Origin: Mesorhizobium sp. RMAD-H1
Lineage (GTDB): Bacteria; Pseudomonadota; Alphaproteobacteria; Rhizobiales; Rhizobiaceae
Direction of reading: 5' to 3'
DNA: 64,000 nucleotides
Assembly: GCF_014191375.1 (NCBI RefSeq)
Contig: NZ_JACHWN010000006.1
Span: 1-64,000, forward strand
Numbering within the stretch: position 1 is the stretch's first letter; every line of letters starts with the position of its first letter. The translations under genes were made by a program, and so were the position numbers. Under the pieces are notes generated by a model that saw nothing but the letters and a program-made list of their open reading frames with translations, was not told the DNA's origin and made no database searches. Positions 1 through 7,722 of the stretch are shown piece after piece.

Positions 1-1
1 T

Positions 2-113
2 CGATCCGGCAGGACAGGCGATTGGATCAAGATCAAATGCACCCAGAGCGAAAGCTTTGCGGTAATCGGTTACGAACCATCCCAAAAGGTGACGGTGACG
101 TGCCCCCGTTAAA
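2..113 (+). pseudogene. ATP-dependent DNA ligase (LigD-type), 3' fragment cut by IS
   Basis: Reading from base 2 gives RSGRTGDWIKIKC followed by SESFAVIGYEPS, the conserved motif V region of the ligase domain of LigD/LigC-type ATP-dependent DNA ligases used in non-homologous end joining. The gene runs in from outside the window. The ligase-like reading stops at the IS terminal repeat that begins at base 96, and the frame closes at a TAA inside that repeat. No continuation of the ligase is visible on the far side of the element, so the C-terminal end of the ligase domain is lost. The family call rests on about 30 residues but the motif is characteristic. Confidence 0.7.
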
Positions 114-146
114 TTAAGCCATTTGGAACTGGAATTTTCCACTTAT

Positions 147-298
147 TGAAGTGCTCCTCGATTCTGGGCCAGCGAGAACTGGAATTTCCGGGGTTATGAA
201 GTGCTCCCCGATTCTGGGCCAGCGAGAACTGGAATTTCCGGGGTTAATTGAAGTGCTCCCCGATTCTGGGCCAGCGAGAACTGGAATTTCCGGGGTTA
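147..298 (+). repeat. Three tandem 50-bp repeats resembling ends of a related IS
   Basis: Units lie at 147-196, 197-246 and 249-298. Each starts TGAAGTGCTCC, contains GAGAACTGGAATTTCC and ends GGGGTTA; unit 1 differs from the others by one base. Their layout (TGA start, C-rich block, then GAACTGGAATTTYCC) parallels the 51-bp terminal repeat of the resident element, so they look like ends of a sister IS3-family element without its transposase. Confidence 0.9.
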
Positions 299-302
299 AG
301 GC

Positions 303-1148
303 TCAGCTCGGCGGGGGTGCCGATGAGCCGTTCATGAGCGAAATCGGCACCTTGTTGCCGAGGGCGCTGTGTGGCCGGAACTCGTTATACTCTCTACGCC
401 AATCCTCCATCTTTGCCCGCGCGTCGTCAAGGCTCATGAACCAGTGGGCGTTCAGGCACTCGGCGCGGAACTTGCCGTTGAAGCTTTCGATGTAGCTGTT
501 GTCGGTCGGCTTGCCTGGCCGGGAAAAGTCGAGCACGACACCCTTGTGATAGGCCCAAAGATCGAGGTCTCGCGAGATGAACTCGCTGCCATTGTCGACA
601 CGGATCGATGCCGGATACCCCACCTGCCGGCACACCCGCTCCAGTGTCTGGACCACATCCTCGCCTCGATAGCTGAAGCGGGCATCGATTGCCGGTGAGA
701 ACCGTGAGAAGGTATCGACGACGGTCAGCACCCTGATCTTGCGGCCGGTGGCCAATTGATCGTGCACGAAATCCATCGCCCAGACATGGTTGGAATGGGT
801 GGCCTCCGTACGGTCGGCCCGCAGCTTCGCCCTGACCCGCCTCTTCGGCACCTTGTTGCGCAGCTGGAGGTCCATCTCCTTGTAAAGACGATAGATTCGC
901 TTCGCATTGACGGGCCATCCGTCACGCTTGAGAAGCACGTGTACGCGACGGTAGCCATAACGCACCCGTGTCTGGCAGATATCCTTGATCCTGAGCTTCA
1001 ACTCGGCCTGCCCGCCGCGCCTGGACTTGTAGACATAAAGCGACCGGTCGATCTTCAACACCGAGCATGCACGCCGGATCGAGACCTGCCAGTCCGCCTT
1101 GATCGTGTCGACAAGCTCGCGCTTGCGGGCAGGCCTCAGAGCTTTTTT
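303..1148 (-). CDS. IS3-family transposase OrfB (DDE catalytic part, made by -1 frameshift)
   Basis: The frame contains the rve integrase core with the DDE triad visible in order: D in WAMDFVHD, D in VDNGSEF and E in NSYIESFNGKF, followed by the usual FRPHSALGN end. It is entered by programmed -1 slippage on the A6-G sequence at the end of orfA, giving the OrfAB transposase of about 370 residues. The frame extends upstream of the slip site but that part only shadows orfA. The C-terminus lies close to the left tandem repeats. No disabling mutation is seen. Confidence 0.93.
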   Translation of the reverse strand, partial: KKALRPARKRELVDTIKADWQVSIRRACSVLKIDRSLYVYKSRRGGQAELKLRIKDICQTRVRYGYRRVHVLLKRDGWPVNAKRIYRLYKEMDLQLRNKVPKRRVRAKLRADRTEATHSNHVWAMDFVHDQLATGRKIRVLTVVDTFSRFSPAIDARFSYRGEDVVQTLERVCRQVGYPASIRVDNGSEFISRDLDLWAYHKGVVLDFSRPGKPTDNSYIESFNGKFRAECLNAHWFMSLDDARAKMEDWRREYNEFRPHSALGNKVPISLMNGSSAPPPS

Positions 1149-1402
1149 GACAGCACGTCCTGAAGCATCGCCTTGTCCAGCGACAGGTCCGCGACGATCC
1201 GCTTCAGCTTGGCGTTCTCCTCTTCGAGTTGCCGCAGCCGCTTCATCTCCGAGGGCATCAGGCCTGCATACTTCTTGCGCCAGTTGTAGAACGTCGCGTC
1301 CGAAATCCCGGCCTTGCGGCACACTTCGCCAACCGGCGTTCCGTCCTCCGCCTGCTTCAAAACAAACGCAATCTGCGCTTCCGAAAACTTCGAAGCCTTC
1401 AT
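1136..1402 (-). CDS. IS3-family transposase OrfA (helix-turn-helix subunit)
   Basis: This 88-residue protein starts MKASKFSEAQIAF and carries the HTH of IS3-family OrfA (EVCRKAGISDATFYNWRKKY) followed by a leucine-zipper-like stretch (LRQLEEENAKLKRIVADL). It binds the terminal repeats and is also the N-terminal part of the OrfAB fusion transposase. The ATG at 1402 is preceded by a purine-rich GAAGAGGAG; the frame also stays open upstream into the terminal repeat. The gene ends SKKL-stop just after a run of six A residues (1143-1148 on the complement), the place where ribosomes would slip to enter orfB. Confidence 0.93.
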   Translation of the reverse strand: MKASKFSEAQIAFVLKQAEDGTPVGEVCRKAGISDATFYNWRKKYAGLMPSEMKRLRQLEEENAKLKRIVADLSLDKAMLQDVLSKKL

Positions 1403-1484
1403 CGAATTCTCCTCTTCTTCCCGACAGGGATCATAAGTGGAAAATTCCAGTTCCAAATGGCTTAATTTAACGGGGGCACGTCAT

Positions 1485-1534
1485 TAACCCCGGAAATTCC
1501 AGTTCTCGCTGGCCCAGAATCGGGGAGCACTTCA
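1485..1534 (-). repeat. Inverted fourth copy of the 50-bp IS-end repeat
   Basis: This is the exact reverse complement of the unit at 197-246. It begins one base after the right terminal repeat of the IS and ends CACTTCA at 1534. It would be the right end of a sister element within or beside which the resident IS is nested. Confidence 0.9.
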
Positions 1535-1667
1535 ATGGGTGGCGGAGGTGCAATTCAATGCATGGACGCGGGATCGACGGGTGCGTCAGGCATCTTTTAA
1601 AGGCTTGCGAGATGCGGCTGACAACGCAGAGATTTATGAAGTGGAATAGGTCTACTGGAGTGTGTGA

Positions 1668-1910
1668 ATGGCAGACAGAAAAAGCGCGGAACCCAAATGG
1701 CTGAAGGCGGTCGGTCTCGACGCCCAATATAGCAGCGATGATGAACTTGTCGGCATCATGGTTTTGTACGACGTCGATGGGAACCCATACCAGTTCTTTG
1801 TCGGCCCAGAGACCGCCGAAGGTATCAAAATGGCGATGACCAATTATCTAAATGCACGCGCCGGCCAGCCTATGTCTTTCCCTCCGCCAGGCGAGGAAAC
1901 GCCGTCCTAA
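1668..1910 (+). CDS. Hypothetical protein, 80 residues
   Basis: I do not recognise this family. The protein is acidic, without a signal peptide or membrane segment, and ends proline-rich (MSFPPPGEETPS). The start ATG has a GGAG 9 bases upstream. It is convergent with, and slightly overlaps, the next gene on the minus strand. It sits between the IS and the conjugative-element genes, so it is probably cargo of that element. Confidence 0.5.
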   Translation: MADRKSAEPKWLKAVGLDAQYSSDDELVGIMVLYDVDGNPYQFFVGPETAEGIKMAMTNYLNARAGQPMSFPPPGEETPS

Positions 1911-2143
1911 CCTTTCTTGAAGAGAGCCGCAATTTGCTCGGCAATGAAATCATTCTCGATCATGGCGAGTGCACGGTGATCGGCGAGTTCAATAATCGCA
2001 CTGCATGCCTCGGCTTCGTTCCAACCCGCATTCACCGCCCGCGCCATCAATTCCTGAAATGCGATCTCCAGTGCCGCCTGGCATTCCAGAGAGCGGTCGG
2101 CGGCGTCTTCAGGGCTTTTCGGCGAGGGAATATCCTTGATCAT
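1907..2143 (-). CDS. Hypothetical protein, 78 residues (mobile-element cargo)
   Basis: The chosen start gives MIKDIPSPKSPEDAADRS, a soluble, mostly helical acidic protein that ends in AEQIAALFKKG. A longer frame reaches 2260 but the extra part overlaps the upstream gene and looks non-coding. I do not recognise a named domain. It overlaps the end of the upstream minus-strand gene by about 35 bases, which suggests co-transcription. Confidence 0.5.
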   Translation of the reverse strand: MIKDIPSPKSPEDAADRSLECQAALEIAFQELMARAVNAGWNEAEACSAIIELADHRALAMIENDFIAEQIAALFKKG

Positions 2144-2312
2144 CCCTCTTAAATGCGTCTGCCCGGTGTTTTCCGCAATACCACTCCACACCGTAGCGGC
2201 CGGCGAAGCCAAAACTCCCCCAAGCTTTGCAGCCAGGGTGCATACACCAATGCTCCACAATGCCCGGCATTGTTTTGTCCTGCAGCCTTATCGGTGCGCT
2301 TTCATCACCCAT
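2109..2312 (-). CDS. Small protein with a Cys/His zinc-binding-like motif
   Basis: The 67-residue product contains HWCMHPGCKAWGSFGF followed by WYCGKH. The spacing Cys-x4-Cys ... Cys-x2-His suggests a single structural zinc site. No enzyme family is recognised. An internal ATG (MPGIVEHW) is an alternative start. It is first of a two-gene overlapping pair with the next hypothetical gene and lies in the accessory element. Confidence 0.5.
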   Translation of the reverse strand: MGDESAPIRLQDKTMPGIVEHWCMHPGCKAWGSFGFAGRYGVEWYCGKHRADAFKRDDQGYSLAEKP

Positions 2313-2318
2313 TTTTAT

Positions 2319-2615
2319 CTATTCCAGCATCGCTTCGATTGGAACTTTCGCGAGAACATAACCCTCGTCATTGGAATTCGCGAAGATGTATACCTCTCCG
2401 TGCTGCGGATGCATGCCTCTTGTCGCAAAGTAGCAGGAGGGGCCAGAGTGTTTTTGACGCGTGAAGGATGGAGTGCCGATCTCATCGAGAGCGATCGCAT
2501 AGCAGTTCGGCATTTCCTCGATCTCTTTCAGAGTTGGGCGCAAAGCATGATAGTCATCGATGTTAAGGGCTCCGAAACTCCATCCATCGAAAATGAGGCT
2601 GTTGAAGTCGATCAT
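2319..2615 (-). CDS. Hypothetical protein, 98 residues
   Basis: Translation from the ATG at 2615 gives MIDFNSLIFDGWSFGAL and so on, with a good AAAGGTGA ribosome site just upstream; the longer frame to 2735 lacks one. The product is soluble and ends VLAKVPIEAMLE. No family is recognised. It is probably in one transcript with the two small minus-strand genes that follow. Confidence 0.55.
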   Translation of the reverse strand: MIDFNSLIFDGWSFGALNIDDYHALRPTLKEIEEMPNCYAIALDEIGTPSFTRQKHSGPSCYFATRGMHPQHGEVYIFANSNDEGYVLAKVPIEAMLE

Positions 2616-2944
2616 ACTGTCACCTTTGGTGGATCGACATAGTTCCTGACGCCAGATCATTTCTGGCTCGATTACGACGGTTGTAAGAAAGCGGGCTAGC
2701 TCGTGCCCTAGCCGACAGCATTTGTTTCGCGGCACGATAGCAATCTTTCAAAGACCTTTTTTGTAACCTGTGGGATTTGATAGGTCCAGACTCTAACCGG
2801 CCCGAAAGCTAAATGACCTCTCGCAGCACGCGTCTCCGATGGTGAGGGAGCATCAGCTACAGGGCAATCAGCAATTCGACAGTGGCACGCATTTCCTGAT
2901 CTGGTTTCTGGAGTTGTTGGAATGACTCCATGACAGGTAAACCG
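2616..2944. other. Non-coding stretch, no feature recognised
   Basis: About 330 bases with no convincing reading frame. It probably contains the promoter of the minus-strand gene at 2319-2615. No repeat or RNA gene was recognised. Confidence 0.4.
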
Positions 2945-3049
2945 CTCTCGCCGCGACTATGGAATCGCTCTACAATCCCACTCCCCGCTTGCGACCAAAT
3001 TCCGTCGATGCCACCACCGTTGCGAACGAAACCGGATACATGCTTGACG
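2945..3049 (-). pseudogene. Diverged fragment of the relaxase C-terminus
   Basis: On the minus strand this reads HVSGFVRNGGGIDGIW, which matches the last residues of the full relaxase at 4026-5765 (KHVSGVTRNDGGIDWNFGR). The nucleotide similarity is also plain between 2969-3045 and 4024-4101. Only about 30 residues of similarity remain, joined to an IS630 remnant. It is a second, older relaxase copy or the product of a local duplication. Confidence 0.7.
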
Positions 3050-3540
3050 CGCCGAATCGGCTCGTCCTCCCTGACGAGACCGGCAGGACGGCCAAGATGG
3101 CCCGTCTGCGGGGCGGATGTCCGAAGGGGCAGCGGCTGCGCTTCACCCCCCCCCTGCTCGCATTGGAAGACCCAGACCTTTCTTCGCCGGACTGAGATGC
3201 TCCGGCCCTAACCGACCCTTGGTGGTGGACAAGCCGATGAACCGGCGCATTGTAGAAAATATATCAAGACCCAACTCACCCCGACCTGTCGGCCGGCCGC
3301 CCACAAAGCCCGAAAGGCCGAAGCCGCCACCAAGGCGAGCAGCGCATGGATCGTCTTCCTGCCGCCCTACAGCCCCATCTCAATTATCCAAATGGCCTTC
3401 CAAGCTGAAGGCCAACTTTCGGGCACGCGCCATCCGCGCCAAAGACGGCCTCCGAAGGCGACCGGCGGCATCTGTGCCCCTCAATTCACCCAAGGGATGC
3501 CACAGTACTCGAAACCGCCGGGTCAGAGTGCGCGTTGCCC
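3050..3540 (+). pseudogene. IS630-family transposase remnant, several frameshifts
   Basis: Pieces of an IS630 transposase appear in order but in different frames: LVLPDETGRTAKMARLRG (with the catalytic D of the DETG motif), SHWKTQTFLR, VVDKPMNRRIVE, HKARKAEAATK with AWIVFLPPYSP, then KLKANFRARAIRAKDGL. At least four frameshifts separate them, and the LPPYSPDLNPIE block is corrupted to LPPYSPISI, so it is inactive. The N-terminal half is missing and the relaxase fragment abuts its 5' side. Confidence 0.8.
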
Positions 3541-4025
3541 TAGCCCGAGAATGCGGACTGAAACGCCGAAATCGTGCTGATGGGCGAGACGGTGACCTGA
3601 CAATTGGCAGACGGATAATCGATCGTGCGGATCCATTCCTGCGAGTGCGGAAGAGCCACTTTGACCTTGTCGCCATTCGGGCCATCATCGCAAGCGGTGG
3701 GGGCGCATGATCCGACGATATTGTGAACAGCGGCGCTGCTGTCGTCCACCTACGCTAAGTACTCAATAACAACAGACTGCATTAAACATCTGTCCTGGCT
3801 CGACACTTGGGATGTTTCGAAGCCCAAGATCATGCCGCTTACAGGGCTCGCTCCAGCAATTCGACCTTACCGACACTTGCTTGCGCAAACCCGATCAGTC
3901 CCAGAACCACGCTCTCGGGATTTTGATTTACCTAGGCTGCTTCCGGTACCCGATCGCATTTGGCGATCAACACACAACGAGACTGATCTCCTTCTACCAG
4001 CTCCAAAACCGGTGACAGGAGCGCT
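3541..4025. other. Degenerate stretch between IS630 remnant and relaxase
   Basis: A minus-strand frame at 3540-3749 (start MDDSSAAVHNIVGSCAP) has a protein-like composition but runs into the IS630 remnant and has no recognised family. The part 3750-4025 shows no convincing gene. It is probably decayed element DNA. Confidence 0.35.
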
Positions 4026-5765
4026 TTACAATCCCAGCCCGCGTTTCCGACCGAAATTCCAGTCAATGCCACCATCGTTACGGGTCACGCCGGAAACGTG
4101 CTTGCCAAGCTCTTTTTCCAGCGAAGGACTCCAGGGAACGAGTTGGAAACCTAGACCGTCGTCGATCATGGCAAAGCGGCCGGAAGCAAGCGCGAAGCGC
4201 CGGCGATAGGTGCCGGCGACATATTCGCCGCTGTCGGGGCGGTTGAACGGCTGGCCCGTTTCGGCGGCGAGCTTTTCGCCGAGCGCATCCAGTTCGCGGC
4301 GGCGCAAGGTGTCGATGAGTTTGCGCGCGAACACCACGCCGTGCCCCTGTCGCTCGGCGAGACCCCGCTCGATGAGGTGGTCGGCGCGCCGATCCATAGC
4401 CTGCTGCACCTCGGCACCGAAGCCGCCATCGGAGAGTGACAGCGGCTCACGGGCAACCGCTTGCCGGTCGAGCCAGGTCGCGCCCGATGCAGTCACCTGT
4501 CGGTCGATGTCGAGATCGGAGCGGACGGCAAGCGCGACGCGGCGCCGGCCGCGCGCGTCATCGTATTTGCGCAACTCGACAATAGAACCGGAGGCGCCGT
4601 CGCCCGTCGCGTCGAGATCGGGCAGCCTGATGTGGTGAGTGCGGCCATCAACACCATCCACCACGGCATAAGCCATGCCCTTCAGTTCGTCGTCAAGACC
4701 GCGTTCGATCAACCTGCCGACAATAGGCTCATCCAGGCTTTCGCTCGCCAGCACATAGCTCGCTGCCCCCCGCTCGATGCCGCGTTCCGTCAGGGCCTTG
4801 TGCATCCGCTTGATGATGTCGCCGCGCTCACCGAGCTCGCGCAACACCGCCTCAGCTTCGGGCTTGATGAACCATTGCGAGTGGCCGACCTGTCCCGCCA
4901 GCCCAAGGATTTCCAGTTTCCGAAGCCGCCCAACCTTCAGGGCATGAAATTCGTCGGGCGGGCAGTCGGATCGCGGCGCGAGATCGATGATCCCGGTTTC
5001 TCGCGCATCGCGGACGAGCTGACGGTCGAGCTGGGTCCAGCGTTCCGCTTCGATCTGGCGCTCCAGCGAGCGGCGAATGTCGAGGTCGGTGCGTGGCCCC
5101 AGTTCCTGGGTGATGAGATCACGCGCCCGGTCTCGCATCCCTTCCTTGATGTAGTCGCGCGAGATGACGAGATCCTGTCCATCGTCGCGGACACCGCGCA
5201 CGATCAGATGGACATGCGGATGCTCGGTGTTCCAATGGTCCACGGCCACCCACTCGAGCCGGGTGCCGAGATCCTTCTCCATCTGGCTGACAAGATCGCG
5301 GGTGAAGGATTTTAGGTCGGCCATTTCCAGCGCATCATCGGGCGAAACGATGAACCGGAAATGATGCCGGTCATCCTGGCACCGCTCGGCGAAGGCACCG
5401 GCATCGGCATTTTCAGTACCAGGCCCGAACAGACGCGCCTTCTCCCCGTCTCGGGTCACGCCTTCCCGGCGCAGATAATTGAGATGGGCGCCGAGCGGCG
5501 CGCTGCGTATCGAATGGCGAACAACGCGCGCCTTGACGACGGCGCCACGCGAACGGGAGGATATCAGCCGATTGGCCTGGATGCTGGCGCGCTGGCCATG
5601 ACCGAAGCGCGAGCGATTGCCCGGAACGACACGGCCGGAGCGCGACACGCCACCGCCAGCCTTCTTGGCCGCGGCGAGCGCCTGCGCAATGAAGGGCCGC
5701 GCCGATTGCGTCCGCCTGGAACGGATACGTCCCGGACGGACGCGGAACTGACGCTCATCGGCCAT
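4026..5765 (-). CDS. Conjugative relaxase (VirD2/TraI type, with DUF3363-like C-terminus)
   Basis: This 579-residue protein would nick oriT and pilot the strand during conjugation. Residues 177-186 read HWNTEHPHVH, the three-histidine metal motif of P-type relaxases. LNYLRREGV near residue 97 offers a candidate catalytic tyrosine, and DRHHFRFIVSP at about 132-142 is the conserved strand before it. The N-terminus is Arg-rich. The C-terminal half fits the DUF3363 region found in relaxases of alphaproteobacterial ICEs. The start at 5765 has GGGGTGGG upstream. The frame is intact. A candidate nic site lies about 150 bases upstream. Genes for the coupling protein and mating channel are not in the window. 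Confidence 0.9.
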   Translation of the reverse strand: MADERQFRVRPGRIRSRRTQSARPFIAQALAAAKKAGGGVSRSGRVVPGNRSRFGHGQRASIQANRLISSRSRGAVVKARVVRHSIRSAPLGAHLNYLRREGVTRDGEKARLFGPGTENADAGAFAERCQDDRHHFRFIVSPDDALEMADLKSFTRDLVSQMEKDLGTRLEWVAVDHWNTEHPHVHLIVRGVRDDGQDLVISRDYIKEGMRDRARDLITQELGPRTDLDIRRSLERQIEAERWTQLDRQLVRDARETGIIDLAPRSDCPPDEFHALKVGRLRKLEILGLAGQVGHSQWFIKPEAEAVLRELGERGDIIKRMHKALTERGIERGAASYVLASESLDEPIVGRLIERGLDDELKGMAYAVVDGVDGRTHHIRLPDLDATGDGASGSIVELRKYDDARGRRRVALAVRSDLDIDRQVTASGATWLDRQAVAREPLSLSDGGFGAEVQQAMDRRADHLIERGLAERQGHGVVFARKLIDTLRRRELDALGEKLAAETGQPFNRPDSGEYVAGTYRRRFALASGRFAMIDDGLGFQLVPWSPSLEKELGKHVSGVTRNDGGIDWNFGRKRGLGL

Positions 5766-5822
5766 CGCCCACCCCCGCAATGTTCAAAAAATGTTTCGGT
5801 ACCAATGGCTTGGAGCGTTTCG

Positions 5823-5921
5823 GCACATTGCTACAAAGCTGAACAATGTGCGGAGCGCACCAGAAATCCCAGCAAAAACAAACACCCGACCGCCGCGCAA
5901 TGTGCACTGTTTTATCCTGCC
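5823..5921 (+). other. Candidate origin of transfer (oriT) with P-type nic sequence
   Basis: TATCCTGCC at 5913-5921 matches the IncP/Ti nic consensus YATCCTGY. It is preceded by an inverted repeat GCACATTG (5823-5830) / CAATGTGC (5844-5851), a second CAATGTGC (5898-5905) and the short palindrome GTGCGgagCGCAC. The location, in the only sizeable gap next to the relaxase gene, is where such elements usually keep oriT. The assignment is by motif and position only. Confidence 0.55.
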
Positions 5922-6008
5922 ATCGTCCGGTTGCTGCTACCGCTTCCACTCCCGGCGCCGTCCATGATGCGCCGCAGCACGATGGCATGCGAGAGAGCAG
6001 GTTGACCG

Positions 6009-6764
6009 TCATTGCGGCCCCTCCCCCTCGCGACGGGTGAGGAAAATGGGCGCTGCCTGAGATCCTGAAGCGCTATCGGCCTGCGCCGGAACGGGAGGTC
6101 GCAGGCGGTTCTGCAGACGATCGGTGGCAGGTTGGCGGTCCTCCTCGCGCGCCGCAAAGAGCGGCGCCTCGCGCCAATCGCGGGATTGCCGGAGCGCGGT
6201 TCGTGGTCCACCCAACGGCACAGCGCTGCCGAGAGCGGGCGCGAGCAAAGCGACATAGGCGCGCGTTTCGGCCGGCAGGGAACGGCCAGCTGCGAGGTGC
6301 TCGTCGTAGCGCGCCGGCCCCGCATTGTAGGCAGCGAGCATGGCCGGAACGGTGCCGTAGCGATCAAGCATCTCGCGCAAATAAGCAGTGCCCGCGATGA
6401 TGTTGTCGCGCGGATCAAATGCATCGCTGCCGAGGCCATAGCGAGCGCGCAGTTCGGCCCATGTTTCGGGCATGATCTGCATGAGCCCGAGCGCGCCGGT
6501 GGACGACACAGCGCGCAGGTCGTTATTGCTTTCAGCGCGCTTTACCGCGGCGATCCACGCCTGCGGGATCCCGAAGCGCTGCGACGCCTCGGCGATATGC
6601 GCGGCATAGGGATCGCCAGCCGCGGCGCGGGTCGCTGGCGGCGTCTGCGCGAAAACCGGAAGCGTTGCGGACGTGGCGGAGGCCAGGCCGGAAAGGAGAA
6701 GAAGGACAGCCCTATGCCGGACGGAGAACGTCCGTCCGGCTACCGAGCGACGCATCCGGCGCAC
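6009..6764 (-). CDS. Lytic transglycosylase (VirB1/TrbN-like, SLT domain)
   Basis: The product is a 251-residue periplasmic muramidase that would open peptidoglycan for the mating apparatus. An Arg-rich N-terminus and hydrophobic segment (AVLLLLSGLASA) with a likely cleavage near VFAQ form a signal peptide. The SLT domain has the catalytic Glu78 in KRAESNND, followed by GALGLMQIMPETW and AAYNAGPARY. The start is taken as the GTG at 6764, which has AGGGAGGA seven bases upstream; an ATG at 6755 is the alternative. The DUF736 gene ends three bases before the GTG, so the two are co-transcribed. Confidence 0.88.
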   Translation of the reverse strand: MRRMRRSVAGRTFSVRHRAVLLLLSGLASATSATLPVFAQTPPATRAAAGDPYAAHIAEASQRFGIPQAWIAAVKRAESNNDLRAVSSTGALGLMQIMPETWAELRARYGLGSDAFDPRDNIIAGTAYLREMLDRYGTVPAMLAAYNAGPARYDEHLAAGRSLPAETRAYVALLAPALGSAVPLGGPRTALRQSRDWREAPLFAAREEDRQPATDRLQNRLRPPVPAQADSASGSQAAPIFLTRREGEGPQ

Positions 6765-6767
6765 CGC

Positions 6768-7103
6768 TCAATCCTCCCTGCGTGGTTTGGCGGGCCGGTT
6801 CATGTGTAGGCCCCAGAGGGAACCGTCGCTGCTAGAGTTGAAAAGATTGGCGCGCAGCGGCTTGGCGAAGAGCGGGCTGTCGATCTCGATCGAAACATAT
6901 TCGCCAGCGCGGTCGCCGATATGCGTCCAGCCAGCACCGATGTCGAAGCCCTCCTCGTCGCCGAGCAGAACGCGATAGCTCGGGGCGTTCTCGGAATCCG
7001 AGGGCTCGGCGGGAACGAAGGTGATTTCCGCCTCGATGCCAAGCGCTTTGAGCTGCCCTGAGAAGCCGGATTGCGTACGAATAAATTGGCCGATCTGGGC
7101 CAT
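6768..7103 (-). CDS. DUF736 family protein
   Basis: This 111-residue protein starts MAQIGQFIRTQSGFSGQL, with an ideal AAAGGAGG ribosome site; the longer frame to 7196 lacks one. DUF736 proteins are typical of alphaproteobacterial conjugative elements and sit in this exact gene order beside transglycosylase and TraF genes. The molecular role is unknown. The conserved WTHIGDRAGEYVSIEIDSP and LFNSSSDGSLWGLHMNRP blocks are present, so the gene looks intact. Confidence 0.88.
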   Translation of the reverse strand: MAQIGQFIRTQSGFSGQLKALGIEAEITFVPAEPSDSENAPSYRVLLGDEEGFDIGAGWTHIGDRAGEYVSIEIDSPLFAKPLRANLFNSSSDGSLWGLHMNRPAKPRRED

Positions 7104-7149
7104 GGTCGCCTCCTTTGGATTTGCGGTGAGGATGGGCATGGCCACGCCG

Positions 7150-7722
7150 TCACCGCGTCGGCGCGCGCCAGACGAAGCGGCCATCGCCGTCTTCATCGGT
7201 GTAGAGAGGAGTTGCCCGGCCGATGACCGTGGCGGCCGGAAGCGGCCCGAAGTAGCGACCGTCGAGGCTGTCGCGGACTTTCACGTTCATGAGGAAAAGC
7301 TCGTCAGCCGCAATGATGCGGCAGCCCCGCCAGACCGGGAGCGGACGGCCGACACGATCATGTTCCAGCGCATCGCCCATTTCGATACCGTCAACGGTGA
7401 TGACGCGACCGATCCGGCAAACCTGTTGTCCCGGAAGCCCCAGAACACGCTTCAACAGCGGCGTGCCGCGACCGACATAGCCGCGCTTCGCCATGAAGTC
7501 GGCCAGCGGTTCGGACGGCAGGACGGCGACCAGGTCGGGCACCTCGAGCCGGTCGACCGGCGCGACGGTATAGAGCCCGACCGGCGCGCTGCTGGTAGCG
7601 TTCCAGATAAGCCTGGTCGACGTCGGGATGAACGCGGCGACGGCAACGCTCATCGCCGCGAAATACGTCACCATGGCGTAGCCGAAGCGGGTCACTGTTC
7701 GGTTCCCCGCCGCTTTAGCCAC
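7150..7722 (-). CDS. traF: TraF-type S26 signal peptidase of the conjugation system
   Basis: The 190-residue protein has one N-terminal membrane segment (about 15-35) and the S26 active site: Ser45 in NATSSAPVGLY and Lys91 in TPLLKRVLGLPGQ. The last conserved block is FLMNVKVRDSLDGRYFGPL. In RP4, TraF processes and cyclises the TrbC pilin; the pilin gene is not present here. Its start overlaps the end of the DUF2840 gene by 31 bases, indicating translational coupling. Confidence 0.9.
   Translation of the reverse strand: MAKAAGNRTVTRFGYAMVTYFAAMSVAVAAFIPTSTRLIWNATSSAPVGLYTVAPVDRLEVPDLVAVLPSEPLADFMAKRGYVGRGTPLLKRVLGLPGQQVCRIGRVITVDGIEMGDALEHDRVGRPLPVWRGCRIIAADELFLMNVKVRDSLDGRYFGPLPAATVIGRATPLYTDEDGDGRFVWRAPTR

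Larger units (their letters stand above)
96..1483 (-). mobile_element. IS3-family insertion sequence (IS407-like), complete
   Basis: The element is bounded by perfect 51-bp inverted repeats at 96-146 and 1433-1483, each beginning TGACGTGCCCCCG and ending TCA/TGA as usual for the IS3 family. Inside are overlapping orfA and orfB on the minus strand with a poly-A slippery site. The flanks (acgg on the left, ttaa on the right) show no 4-bp target duplication, so the insertion has been rearranged or is nested. Between the left repeat and orfB sit three tandem 50-bp repeats (147-298) that are not normal IS3 content. The transposase reading frames appear intact, so the copy may be active. Confidence 0.93.

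Noticed and set aside
147-298. CRISPR-like array
   Set aside because: Units follow each other with 0-2 bases between them, without spacers, and match IS ends.
151-495. Plus-strand frame through the tandem IS-end repeats
   Set aside because: It only reads the repeated IS ends and the antisense of the transposase gene.
5755-6012. 85-codon minus-strand frame overlapping the transglycosylase stop (ATGA)
   Set aside because: Composition is not protein-like, no family is recognised, and the stretch contains the candidate oriT, so it is treated as non-coding.
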